DNA of 64,000 nt, from assembly GCF_017562075.2 (NCBI RefSeq), contig NC_054084.1, positions 22,246,389-22,310,388 of the forward strand. Direction: 5' to 3'. This document shows, piece by piece, positions 40,801-53,100 of the stretch. A program made the translations under genes and the position numbers. Within the stretch, counting starts at the first letter, position 1. Every line of letters starts with the position of its first letter. The notes beneath the pieces are model-generated. The model worked only from the letters and a program-made list of their open reading frames with translations. It had not been told where the DNA came from and did no database searches. This DNA is from Anopheles merus (lineage: Eukaryota > Arthropoda > Insecta > Diptera > Culicidae).

Positions 40801-41525
40801 AGAAAAAAACGCTGGAGAAAGATCCGTCAATTGATGAACCGCGCTTTTATTTGCTGTTTCTATTTCCGGAGGTAGGTTTTCTTTGTTTGAGCTTTGCTGT
40901 TCTGTGTGTGTATGTTTTTTTTTGCTTTTTTGTACACAGCATTTCTTTCCCTGCCATTTGACAATCGAAAGTTTTCCTAGGGTTTGATGCGATACAAAAA
41001 CCGGGAAAAGATTACAAACAAAAAAACAGTCGAATGTGTGAATGCAAAGGATGAACAGTAAAAGTTTTCTTTTCGACATCGAGTACTGTGTGGTAATGCA
41101 GTGGGTAGGATGGATCAGAGAGATACAGGGGTTGAACACGAACGTTGACACGATCAAAGTGTGATTTTGCTAAATGGCTCTGTGTCAATTGTCCCATCAT
41201 TCGAAGAAAATGTTTTGGCTTTTACCGTGAGTAGCTGGTTAAGAGGAGGCAATGGAAAGCAATTGAGAGTTTTTCGTATTGAAATGAATATTTTCTTTCT
41301 TTTTTCTTTGGTGGGTTAAGCGTAGATTGAGCTTAAACCGGTCAATACTCTTTCACTTTGTTATGGAATAATGTGTTATTTTTAAAGTGGTGATAAGGCC
41401 ATTGAAATTACCTAAATAAAAAATTTGAACGTGTTGTTTACTATTAGTCGTATGACCACCATAGAACATTTTGTTGAATAATGGTTATTTCTGTTAAAGA
41501 CCATGTTTTTATTTTATTTAATTGA
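37881..41525. other. Intergenic sequence: no gene seen
   Basis: AT-rich to about 38.45 kb, then GC-rich blocks (38.5-38.85 and 39.1-39.9 kb), AT-rich 39.9-40.3 kb, and mixed sequence onward. A minus-strand frame near 39331-39729 ends in a short hydrophobic run (WKVKLLLVALVF) but has no suitably placed ATG and no recognisable product. I do not call a gene. Confidence 0.6.
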
Positions 41526-41735
41526 ACCGTACATCGTGCCGGTCTGGTGGTGCATTCGTCAACTCATACAACTTAATAATATGGTCGTCATGGGTTATGT
41601 AGAATAGACCGTGCCACTTTACGTAGGACTGACTATTCTACTATGGTAACAATAAGTCACTGAAAGTCAAAAGTCAACAGTGACCGACAAAGACTGTTGT
41701 GCCTCAAAAAAAAAAGAAGAAGGAGAAGAAGAAAC
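41526..41735 (+). mobile_element. tRNA-derived SINE, SINE200-like
   Basis: The body has a degenerate tRNA-like head (GTGCCGGTCTGGTGGTGC, later CATGGGTTATGTAGAATAGA in place of the B box), the segment GACCGTGCC...GTAGGACTGACTATTCTAC, ACAATAAGTCACTGAAAGTC, then GTCAACAGTGACCGACAAAG and an A-rich tail running into AGAAG repeats. This layout matches the anopheline SINE family as I remember it. The B box is decayed, so the copy is probably inactive. Confidence 0.7.
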
Positions 41736-42844
41736 CACGCCTCACCGATGATCTATGGGTCAAACCGTAGAAAATATAATAATGTTACATGTTAGTGTTT
41801 CCAGCAGCTAGGATTTCATTCTAGTTAGAACAACTTATGGTAGACAACCTATGCTTAAACGAGGTCAGCATGATCACGAACATCGTTATGTCAGGAAAAA
41901 GAAGACTCACAATACAAGAAACAAGGTTTTTTTGGGCAACAAGAACAACGGTACCTTTTAATTCCTTTTTTTCATATGCTAAGATGATATTATTTTAAAT
42001 GTTTTAACTCAAATCGTTTGAATATTGTGCAGATTGTGAACCGCGTGAAACAACGTCTTAAAAATTCGAGCTGTTTAAACGTTAAGCATATTCGTGCAGT
42101 ATCGTAGCGCCTCTGGCGGTAATGTAGAGAAGCTAAACCTTGCTGAAATTGCATAACTTCAGATCGTATTTGGGGCGAACGCTGGATCATTTGATAGGTA
42201 GAACGGAACGGTACTTAAAATTTATGATTTGAATAACTACGGATCATAGGAACGCTTTTTGTTGCTATAAGATTACTACAAATTATATTGTTCTTGCACG
42301 TATGAACAAGGCGTATTGCTTGCCATCTGAAAATTTCTCGGAATTTATTAGAATACATTGTGGAAGTGTATATTGAAAAATTTTACAACTCAAACCAAAT
42401 GAACAGGCCAAACAAATGGATTACGCATGACAACCTGAACTGCAAAGTATCTGTGATGCTGTTATCAAAATTTTTCATCAACGACATTTTTGAGGCCTTA
42501 AAAACGAGTGGAGACTTTGAAAATTGATAAGTTTTATTAAGCGGAATATTGTGGATAGAATATATTAATTATATCAATTTCACTGAATATTGTAGCTCTG
42601 CTTATCCCTGGTTTGCTTTATCCAGATTTTATTACCCATTATGAGGGCAGACTCTCTTCCATGAGTAACAGCCAATAATATTCACGTCCACCGGAAATGT
42701 AATGAGCTAGATTATTAATCTTTTGATTTATCCTTTCCCACTTTTTACTTTCTTTGATTAGTAAAAAATCCTTTTTGTCTTGAATTGTCTGTTTGTCTTG
42801 AATTGCGAAACATTGTCATCGAAATAACATAAGAAACACTCACG
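41736..42844. other. Intergenic sequence downstream of protease B: no gene seen
   Basis: AT-rich sequence between the SINE and the predicted poly(A) signal of protease B. I see no coding frame worth calling and no clear repeat structure. Confidence 0.6.
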
Positions 42845-42861
42845 TTTAGTTGTTTAAAATG

Positions 42862-42867
42862 TTTATT
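42862..42867 (-). terminator. Poly(A) signal AATAAA for protease B
   Basis: The minus strand reads TTTGAAATAAAC. It is followed about 20-30 nt downstream by a G/T-rich stretch (GTGAGTGTTTCTTATG), as expected for a cleavage and polyadenylation site. No transcript end is available to confirm it. Confidence 0.5.
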
Positions 42868-43419
42868 TCAAAGTATAGTACAGTCGAATTTAAATATCGT
42901 GTCATCGGAATGCATCTGGCTTCTTAAGTATAAACTATGTACAGGAAAAATTGTCACACAAACTAGCAGAACCTGTTCCGATCACGTCCGTCCATTCGGT
43001 CGGTTACCCATTCGCCTTGCATTAAGTCGTAGCACCTTTTGCGATTGTTCGTCAATCTAACGTTGCCTAAGTGTCCGATTGTCCCTACGCTACTCAGTTT
43101 GTCTGTGCGTCTTTCGTTCCGCTCTCTTCAGCTAGATGCGCGACACAATCAAATGTATCTAACGTTGAATATAAATAAATAAATAAAGTCATCTTAGCGC
43201 GTAACGTGTACTTTCTACTTGCAAAATAGTGTCTAACTACTGTTAACGGTCGTAACTCTAGTTCGCGCACCATTCATCCACCGAGTGCATCCCACTACTG
43301 CACGTTCTTTCCCACAGGGCAAACGTTCACAAAACGACTTCGTTTGCGACGATGCATTTAATTATCACAACATACTTTACTTTAAAAAGAAAAACCGACG
43401 TTACCTCACTATCGTACTG

Positions 43420-43445
43420 TTTTTTTTTTTTTTTTTTTTTTTTTT
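43420..43445. repeat. 26-base T run
   Basis: Homopolymer within the predicted protease B 3' UTR; it is a poly(A) stretch in the mRNA sense. Confidence 0.95.
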
Positions 43446-44035
43446 GTTGCTAGGTTTAAAGATACTCTGTGTGTGATCTTTACGAGCAATTGCTTTTCAC
43501 GATCAATGCTCGGTTTGTAACGATTTTCATTTCTACCACCGGAGTGCCGACTAACTATAATACCTTGCCTTTGAGTGTCCTGGAACTCACACTGGGTTAT
43601 TGGATGCTTTGAGCAAAACTACGGGGAACGGGTATAACTTAACACAACTGTCAGCTAAAAACTTTGTCTCGTTTGTTTGTCTGTCGCGGCGGAAAGCTTG
43701 CCAAAACGATTGTCACCTAAGGCTGTATCGATGTTCAATCGGCCAGATTTAGCTGGCCGAATAATCATCAAAATATGCCGACTTATAAAAGAAAAAAAAA
43801 ACTGTACGCTAATGAGTAAACGTAGTATCAAACATCAACAACTACACACCCACTGCTGGGGGAGTGGGAAGACGGACAAAGTCGATCGGGATGCTGTTTA
43901 CCCCAAGGGTTCCATAGGCCCTCCCCTCGCTTGGAGCAACAAGGATGTTCCAAGGATCTATACATCAACGAGAGCAGCGAGGTTACTGCGTGTGTTTCTC
44001 TTTTCAGTGCTCCTGTGCGCGGAGTTGGAGTTGCT

Positions 44036-44196
44036 TCAGAACTGTAGTATCTGATTGATCCAATCCCGGAACTCCGATATCCTGGTGTAAACACCGGGCT
44101 GGTTTGGCTCGGCACAGCCAATGCCCCAGGAGATGACGCCTGCGAGCAGGAATCGCTTGTCCGTACGTTGAATTACCATCGGCCCACCGGAGTCAC
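44036..44196 (-). CDS. Protease B exon 10: catalytic serine and C-terminus
   Basis: The final coding exon is 161 nt (acceptor TCGACACAG). It encodes GDSGGPM with catalytic Ser1225, then SWGIGC, PGVYTRISEFRDWI and a TGA stop straight after ILQF. There is no C-terminal extension, so the protein ends with the protease domain as in most type II serine proteases. Confidence 0.96.
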
Positions 44197-47100
44197 CTGT
44201 GTCGAAATAGGCAAAACGTTTGTATGAGACTTTGAAAGTGACATCTTCACTAGCTTTAAGTTCTGCTTACCTTCACAGGAGTCATAGCCACCCTTCTTCC
44301 AGCCAGCGCAAATGAAGATGTGCGGAATGTGCTCGATGTAACCGGCACTCCTGTACATTGTCTCGCAGATCTTATTCTCGATCACCGGCACGGTCACCTC
44401 CTGCAGCACGCTTGGCAGTGGTCCATCTACAGAAAAGCAAGAGCATAAGAGCAATTAAACTGTTGGCTTTCTGTATCTCATCGATAAAAACTCAACTTAC
44501 CTTCATACAGACGACCCCACCCGGTAACGAATGCTGTTCTGCCGATAAAGTTCTCATCATTTTCCGGCACACAGACGGGTATGATGTTGGGCTGGAAGAC
44601 AACTGGCTCGTAGAATCTAAAAAAACCGATCAAAAGTTGGGTGTTAACGGCGCGCTCTTATCATCGCTCGATCTCGGCCTCTAGCTTTCTCCCTTACCTC
44701 AAAAGTGCCAGATCATACTCGAACGTTCGCGGATCGAACTGTGGATGAGAGGCCACAATCTGGACGCGGCGTTCCTGGTAGCCGTACGGTTCCTCCTCCA
44801 ATGCCAGATCGTACTCGCCTAACCGCAGCAACAGATCCGACGGTGGAACACTATTCAGGGCGGCGAATATAGTTTGAGTTAAAGTGATACGGATCTTCGG
44901 TACGCCTGGTACTTACTTGTCAACACAATGCGCCGCAGTGATGGCCCAGTTTTCGTTCAGCAGTGCCGCACCGCACTTGTGCAGGTAGGTGGACGTTCGC
45001 CACTGACGCAGCGATATTTGCCAGGGCCACCGGCCGAACGCTGCCTTCGTACCGCCGACGATACGCGGCTCAGGGAACATCCTTTTGCCGCACACTGCAA
45101 GATGAACGATAAGAACAGTTTACACACGATAAATACCTTCAAATAGCGCGTGGAGGAGGAGAAATCGGCATAGCGATAGAGACGCCCAGCAAGATAAGCA
45201 AGGGAAATCAGCATCCATCTTCGTGCAGCGATGCGTGCATTAATGAGCCTTCGCGTGGTGTGTGGGGGGGACACACAGAACGGATGAATGGAATCGTAAT
45301 TATGCTGCCATAAAAATTGTAAATGATCCTCTTCGACCCAATCAGATCCGTACGATCTTGATGGGTGTGCGTGGTTTGTGTAGCGCGCGGTGCTAACACA
45401 CTCGCCGGCGACGCACTCGGGGTCGGCGGGCAGCTGGCTGTGGGAACCAGTTTTTCGCACAGCTTCTTCTTATCGGTGCAACGTCCAAGCCGCTGATCGG
45501 TGAGGCTGCAGTGGCAAGATTAATTTTTGCCGATCGGAAAGGGTCACTTGGAGCGAACGAATGGGCAAACCGTAGCGAGGACGACAGCGTGCATAATATG
45601 TAATGAAATGTTCGCTCCGCACGAGAGGAAGAGCCGCGATGCGCGATTATCATTAGACGCGAAAGAGTGGTTGGTGTCCAGAGGATAAGCAGTGCATGCA
45701 CTCCCCGACACTTACTCGGGGTTGTTGCGAAACGAGAATCGTACATGTAATTCGCTGTCAACGAGAGTTTTATATTTCCACAGTGTTGTAGAGCAATTCG
45801 CAGCGGACATCTAGCAGCTGTGGCGGCATCCAGGACGCATTAATTGAATGTTGAAGCCTGGAGTTGGCTTGGCTTGGCGGGAGTTTTGAGTTATGATAAA
45901 TGATTCACCGTGCGTGAAGCAATTCATCTTGCGCTGGGATGAATCTATCAACACGGTAGAAATGGTGGAATGGCGTGAAAATGTTGCTTATAATAGGATT
46001 ACGCCTAAGGTACAAAGGGGCTCTAAGTGACCTCTCAAAATGAAATGATTCTTATTGCGCTTTAGCAGCAAGAATACAATGTCAACAAAGCTTCCGTTTT
46101 GGATCACTTCACAATACATTGTAAACATGTGTAGGCTATCAATTAAAATCATTTGTAAACTGCTGTCAATCCCGATAGGGGGAGGAACCCCACCATCAAG
46201 ATGTCAGCGAACTGAGCTCCATTCTGCTCGCAGGCAAAACCGTACAACAGTGTCAGTAACCGAACGGACGATCACATTGCATGTGCGCATGCCCGCAGCA
46301 CGACACAATGCTCCTCCTCGCGGTAACAATTAATTACATAATGTTAACAAGCAAGCGATAAGCCACCGGGGCGGCCCCACCACCCTGTACATTCCTGTGC
46401 AGCTCCTGCGCTAAATTCCGTTCACAACCGATCGCGATGCGGTGCACAATCCCAAAACAGGAGTACGCAACGCGTTGGTGATCCTCGATGGCGACAAAAA
46501 GCCAAACCACACACACACACACTCATCTTTCTGGCCCGGTTCTGGTGTTCAAAGTGTGAACACGGGCGAAGCGAAAGAAGACAACAACTGAAACAACAAC
46601 AAAAAAACCGGATAACAAACGACCTGTGAATGCCCTCCGGACGACGACAACGAAGAAAGAGGTGCCCTCGTGGAAGGATCACGCAAGAGTGTGCAACTGT
46701 CAAAATCAAGGTGCCGGCACTGAGCGGTCCCCAGGCCGGCAAACAGCCGGGCTTGAACATAAATCAACATTACCCGTATGTGTGTGTGTGATAGTAATGA
46801 TACCATTAAGTAAATATAAATAATTTATTTTATTCAAGCCCGAAAAACCAGTAAATCAGGTGTCGGGGAGGGACACGCACCTTTGCTCCGGTATGGTCAT
46901 GGCTGTCCGGTACGAGCCCTCCTTTGGGCTCAGGATCACACTCTTGAATGGCTTGTATTTGTGCTCTTGCGAATGCTCGCACGTCAATGCTCGATAATAT
47001 TTCATACCAATGGTTGAGGTGTGCAATGGCCTCAAAGCCAAAGGGATTGAATTTAGTGTCCCGGTCGTACCCACAGTGATGGGCTTATTATTGAGCCTGC

Positions 47101-50100
47101 CTTCGATTGGGAAGGAACATCAGTACAGTATCTTAATGGAGACGAGACGATCTTCACCCAAAAAGGTACCCTATAGTGAGCTGTAAAATCTGCCTTCATA
47201 TTGCAAAAATTGATTCCCACAGCCGTAAAGGATGTTTGCCAAAATGCGCTCCACCTGAGCAGACCCTAACAGCGGGAGGTACTTTAAATACATAAAGCTA
47301 ATTTATCAGACTATCAATCATTTCGGTGCAAACCATTGTGCCGTTCCGCCTGTGAATGGTCGAAGGTAAATAGAGTCTACCTGTCGATAGCGATCAGTGT
47401 AATCGATTTCGAAACAGGTCGTGCTCAGCTCGGTCTCCGCCTCGCGTGTGCCTTCGGGGTCGCCCGAAAGGTGCTGCTCGCAAATCTTCAGTATGAGGTA
47501 TTGTTTACCTTCCGTTTTTTACCGCGCTCCGAATGTTGGAACATGCACAAGAAGCGAGAGAACAAAAATTCGCAATACCTTGCCAAGCTCCAAGGAAGAA
47601 TTCCTGCACGAAGATGCCACACAATCAGGGAACGGTGGAAGATCCGATCGCGCCTTGCTTGTGCAATTCCAGCACTGGAACGAGTTGGTTTCACCCGGCC
47701 TCGGTTTGCATTAGGCAATAGGGACATCCGATCTCCCACCGCAAAGGTGAATCAGTCCGGGAGATACTGCCTGGATCGGGGTGGTAATGACAAAACCGAA
47801 CCCGAGTCCGAAGACGAACGCGAGCATTGTTGCTCGTTCTGCTCGGGCAGGGATGAGCCCGGGGGATGCCGAACCTTCGTGACTTGCGGTGTGGCGTGCG
47901 GGAGAAGCATTGAACTTGCTTTCAAGGTTAAAATTGTTTTATGTTATTATCAATTATTTATGTTATATTTTTATGACCCTCCACGCCAACGAATGACGCC
48001 CGAAGGGCGTGTCGGTGTGTGTTTGTGTTTGTGTTTGTGCTCGGGAAAAAGAGTGAGAACCTACAATAAGCACATTCGTAGCAAAAAAAAAAGAAAAACT
48101 GCCCACAAGCTGATGAGCGGTCTGAAGACGCAATCACCTCGTAATGGGACATAACGCGGTTGCTTCCTTCCGCGTGAGATGAGATAATTTTTAGTGCACC
48201 ACAGAACGGCACCCTGATCGGGGCATTTTGGTTGGCAAGTTGGCGATTGCGTGTGCGATACGACTCCCCCCCGTACGGCCTCCTATGTCAAAGGTGTACT
48301 CACCCGATCGGTAATCGATCCCCTCGAGCGTCGGCAGTGTTGAGGTGGTCAGGAAATCGGGCGCCAGCGTAACACCGTCCGTGGTGACGTTGGCAAGCAT
48401 CGCCAGGGTGGTCGTTGTCGGAAGCGCCGTCTGATTGCTGGCCGGCAGCTCGGGGAACTTGATGGGCATGCCGGTCGTCGACATGCCCTGGGTCGTTGTT
48501 GGGCCACGGTCTGATGTCACCGGGGCTGATGTTGGTGTCGTCACGTTGTTGGCCGTTGACAGCGTTGATGGGGATGAGCTCGAGGTGGACGTGGTGGAGA
48601 TCGAAACCGGTGACAAGGTTGAGGCTGTCATCGTGCTGGGCTCGAGCGAGGTCGAGGACATTGTGCTCGGGCTGCTGCTGCTGCTGCTACTACTGGGAGC
48701 TGCCGAGGTGGAGCTTGCCGTGGAGGAAGATGTCACCGGGGTGGTGCTTTCGTTCGTTTGCTTGTGCTGGGTAGCGTCGGTAGCGTTCTCGATCGAGGCC
48801 GTCGTTGCATCAGTCGTTTCTTCACTTTCATCCGTACCTTCCTCTCCTTCCTCTCCTTCTTCCTCTTCTTCTTCCTCGCTGGAGCCTTCTTCGCTGCCGC
48901 TACCGGATTCTTCCTCGCCGCTGCCTTCGGTAGCGCTCTCGATCGACTCCTCAGCGGCAGTCGTCGTCTCACGGAGCACGAGCATGGTTTCCGTGGTGGA
49001 CGACACGTCGACGGCCGGCGGTCGTTTCGAAGACGACCAAGCGTCCGTCGTGGAGGATGTGCCTGTTTGATGATAGCAAATGAGCAGTTATTAAAGGGCC
49101 CCCACATATAACCGAAGGTAAATAAACCGCAGTCATGCTTTGCGATGCACTGACGGGCTCCGTAGCAAAACAAATGTCCTGCGAAGCGATGTAACAAGCG
49201 ATGATCCAAATGGACGGTGCATTAAATGTGATTTCAGTATGAAATTTTGCCGTTAAAAATACAAAAAACCACTCTTGGGTTTGAAATTAAAAACGCCAGG
49301 CAAAAAGAATGATTATTAGCAAAAGGTAAACGACACAGGCTAATAGTGCCATTAGTACCATCTCTCATCGCAGTTTAAGCTTGCGTACATGCCGCGGGAA
49401 TTATGTTATTAATCGCAGCATTTACGCGGAACTTGTCATTGGATCTGCCACGGCACGGATGTTGCGCCGTATCGTTTTATCTCGCATTCGCACGGTGCAG
49501 TTAGTGAGGGAAATGTGCAGTCTTTAAAGTCACCAAATGAATGAAGTTAGTGTGTGTGTTGTGAGGGCAGATTATTTTAAAAGCCATGCAATTTACCAGA
49601 TTCCTCGCTAGACGCTGATGATGTCTGTTCGGATACGCTCGTAAACATATCACTGGTCGTTAAGGTCGGTGCGGCGGAGGATGTAAAATGCGTCGAAGTA
49701 ACAGCGGCGACAGGAATCTCGGTCGTTCTCGGTGAGGAGGATACGATCGTCGTGGACAATGTCGTCTCAACCGATTCGTTAATCGCTTCTACCGCCTCGC
49801 TACTGGGTTTGGCGGGTGATTGAGTGATCTGTGACTGGGCGGTGGTGGACGACACTGGTCCTTGTCTGGTTACGATCGTCGTACTGTCAGTGGTCGTCGG
49901 TGGAACGATCGATGAGTGACGCACCGTGGTGCTCGTTCGCTCGTACGGTGGGAGAGTACTCGATTTGACCTGTTCGGTCGTACTGCTGCTTGCAACCGAA
50001 CTCTCCGTGGTCTTCGACTGCGCTTCCAACGATTGATCGGGTGAGCGAGAGGTGGACGTTACTTGCGAATGTACCGAAAGATCGTCCGGCAGCAGGAGAA

Positions 50101-53100
50101 TGTTTGGAGCGGGTTCCTCCTCCGGGACAGTGTTGTACACGTAGGCCGCCTCCGGTAGAAGCGACTCGATCGGTAGCTTAGTGTCCTGCGAGAAGGACAC
50201 CTCGACCGATGCGGGCGGTGTGTGAGTGGAGGATGATGGTTCATGCTGGTTAGTTTGATTACTAGCAACGACCTCTTCCGGGGTTAGTGTCTGTATGAGT
50301 ATCCAGCTGTTGGAAGTGGTCGGTCCTGCAGATGCGTGATGATGATGGGCATGAAGTTGGGGCGCATGAGAGCATAAGTAAAGTGAGAAGCGGTACGATC
50401 GGGACTGTACTTACCTTGATTCGAGCTGGGACGCTCGGTCGGTGTGTCTTCCAGGATGCTAGTCCATGTTACCAGCCCAGGCCGGGAAAGGGAGGCGAGA
50501 TCCTCAGAGTCTCCAAGGTTGATCGGAACCTCGGGAACCTTTATGGTGGAAGATTGCACTGATGGTTCGGATTGGGTGGATCTTGTAGTGGAAGAGGCCG
50601 GTGTTGGAGTGGGTGTCGGTGTGGTTGGTTGTGTTACTTTAACCGTGGTCGAAGGATAGGTTGGTTTACTCGTACTGCTTGAGGGCACAGCACTACTCGA
50701 TGTAGCTTCCGAGCTCGAAGAATGCGTCTCAACTAGATGGTCTAGCGATGTGGCCGGCACAGTGGCGACTTGGGATGTTGGTTTGGGACGCGGACGAGGC
50801 GCTCGCGTCGTTTCCGAGCTTGTCGTGGCCGGTACAGTCGTTTTGGTAGTCGTCGTGGTAGTAGTTGTAGGTCGTCTTCGGTTTGTGGTCGGTTTGGTTA
50901 AAGGTACCAGCGAAGGAGACGTTGTTGGTCGTCGGGAATACGTGACAGAGGGAGTCGTTGATTCGGGCTTTGGAGTGGACTGTGTCGTCGCTGGTCGTCT
51001 CGACGCAATGGTCGTCTGTGTCTGGGAAGCAGCAATCGAACTGGGCGGCTTGCGAGATGCAATCGTCGACGAAGTCGTTGGATGTCTCGTGTTCTGTCCA
51101 GAGACTTTCCTAGTCGTAGATGGTGGAGTCGCCGTTGGCGCTTCGGTCGTAGTCGTTAGTGGTTGCGCAGGTCGTCTGTTAGGTGGACGTACCGTTGAGG
51201 TTTTGTTAGTCGTAGGACGACGTGTTTTGTAAGGTTTGTAAGTGGTTGTTCGGGTCGTAGAAACACGATTATCCTGCGATGCCAAACTGGGACTGGGACG
51301 TGCTGAAGGCCGTTTGTTCGATGTTGGCGATGAACTTCCGGCAGGGGTTTTACTACTCTGCACGTACTGGAACGTTGTGAACTCCTGGTACTCAGTCGTC
51401 GTCTGCAGGTCATCCTTCTGTTGAACCTTCTGGGGAGCTTTCGTCGTCCGTACGGTGGTGGATGTCGTTCGTCGATTGTTCTTGGAGGTCGTGCGTCGCG
51501 TGGTCGTGGATGTGCTGAGCAGCTCGTACTTCGTCCCATTGCCAGGTGCCGTTGTTGGCAGGCGGGTTTCCGTGAGCGGTGGCTTTCGGTGCGTGTTCAC
51601 CGATGGTGGAAAGTGCTGGAAGTTACCGACCGAGTTGTGATCGATGCTGTTATCCGTAATGTCCGGATCGAACAGTAACCGATCGTCCTGGGAAAATAGG
51701 AGAAATGGTAATCACAAGAGCCTTAGTGCTAAGAGAAAGGGAGAGAGTTAAAGCGTAGTACTTACGTTGACCTGACAGCAAGATCCGAAGAAAATTTTGT
51801 CTATACACACGCCCAAATGTGTGCCATTGGCCTTAAAGCAATCGATAGCGAACATGCAAATTCCTTCCTCGCCAGTGTTTCGTACCACGCAGGGAAGATG
51901 CCGAAGGTTTCTGCTAGCTTGAACTGGAGAAAGATAGAAGATGTAGGTTACAGATAAAGCGATTAGTACGGGTATGTGATGCGTGCTTATGGTTTGGTTA
52001 TAAATATCCAGTGCGACAAACAAACATTTACAGCGAACAGCTCAACAGCTCCATAAATTAAGTGCCATTCTAAAGCACTCTCTATCGCTCTATCTCTAAA
52101 TGTCCAAAACCTAGTTTCTAGGCATGCTGCCCGTTTAACGCTGTGCATCTAACGCGACCACCATTTCAGCTCACGTGTACCGGACTAGGTCAATGTGTTA
52201 TTTTTACAGCATCATATCGCACGTAAGCATCTTGCTCGCCACAGTCAGCACCTGCAAAAACGCCGAAATTCCATTTGCATACACTCGCTCTCTCTCTCTG
52301 TTGCTCTCAACAATCCGATAAGCGCCAGACCAGCGTTAGAAATGCTCTTTTCAACGAAAGCCTGGAACACCGAGGTGTAGCGAGGTGCGCTCATGAATTA
52401 CTGAAATGTCCCGGGTAGGACACGCTTCGCCGGGAAATGGTTGGATGCTGGATGGAATTTAAAATGAAACCATTCCTTTTGCCTGCCCATAGCCACAGCT
52501 GCGCTGCCGCTTCTTCCCTTTGCTTGAGCACGATGCGGGCGTCGTTGGCTTGGAAGCTCCAAAACGGGAGCTCCCTCGAAAGTGGGTCAGCCCGGGTATC
52601 GTTTACCTCGATTTATGGTTCTTATACAATTGCCCCTTTGTTGGGTTGCCGGATGATTGCTCTCTGTGCTGGGGGAAGGTGCTTAAAACTGCACCACCGA
52701 ATGCGCCGCCGCCGTCCGGAGCAAAGGAAGTGGAGTTTTACTTTCTTCGGTCGTTGAAAGCATTGCTTGGGCTGAGATTGTCTTTTCGCTACAACGATGC
52801 TTTGAAACGAGATTACTTTCTTTTCTGCTGACTGAAGCGTATTCCTGAAAAGCCTGATTACCTTGGTTGTCAATGATTCATGTTCCTACGTTTGCTTTTT
52901 TTAAATGTGAAATGTGATTGTTTGTCTTGCGGGCGATGGAGTGTGTGTCTGGTTGGGGGAAGCTTCCTCACATACACGCGTTATGCATGCATCTTAATGT
53001 TTCTCATCAGACACTCAAAGCAGTTATGAAAGTTGTCAGCAGAGGCGTAACGTTATCGCGATCGCACCCGGTGACACCTCACGGAACACGGAACACCAGA

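Larger units (their letters stand above)
42845..44035 (-). other. Protease B 3' untranslated region (predicted)
   Basis: About 1.2 kb lies between the TGA and the first well-placed AATAAA on the minus strand. I see no long coding frame in it. It contains a 26-nt T run on the plus strand (43420-43445), which would be poly(A) inside the transcript and could cause internal oligo-dT priming. The 3' boundary is inferred from the poly(A) signal only. Confidence 0.6.

Noticed and set aside
45395..45530. A candidate cysteine-containing exon (CTDKKKLCEKLVPTASC) on the minus strand with an upstream CTGCAG acceptor
   Set aside because: It would enter in the wrong phase for exon 5, its other phase-compatible frame hits a stop with only a weak donor, and exon 5 joins directly to exon 6 to give a natural DYRSVCGKR lead into the protease domain.
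48435..49070. A 211-codon plus-strand frame rich in Val, Ser and Glu
   Set aside because: It is the antisense shadow of the Ser/Thr-rich stem exon 5 of protease B. ACC, TCC and AGC codons read backwards give Val/Gly/Ala/Ser frames without stops.
50750..51232. A 160-codon plus-strand frame made largely of Val and Gly
   Set aside because: Antisense shadow of the Thr/Pro-rich stem exon 3.
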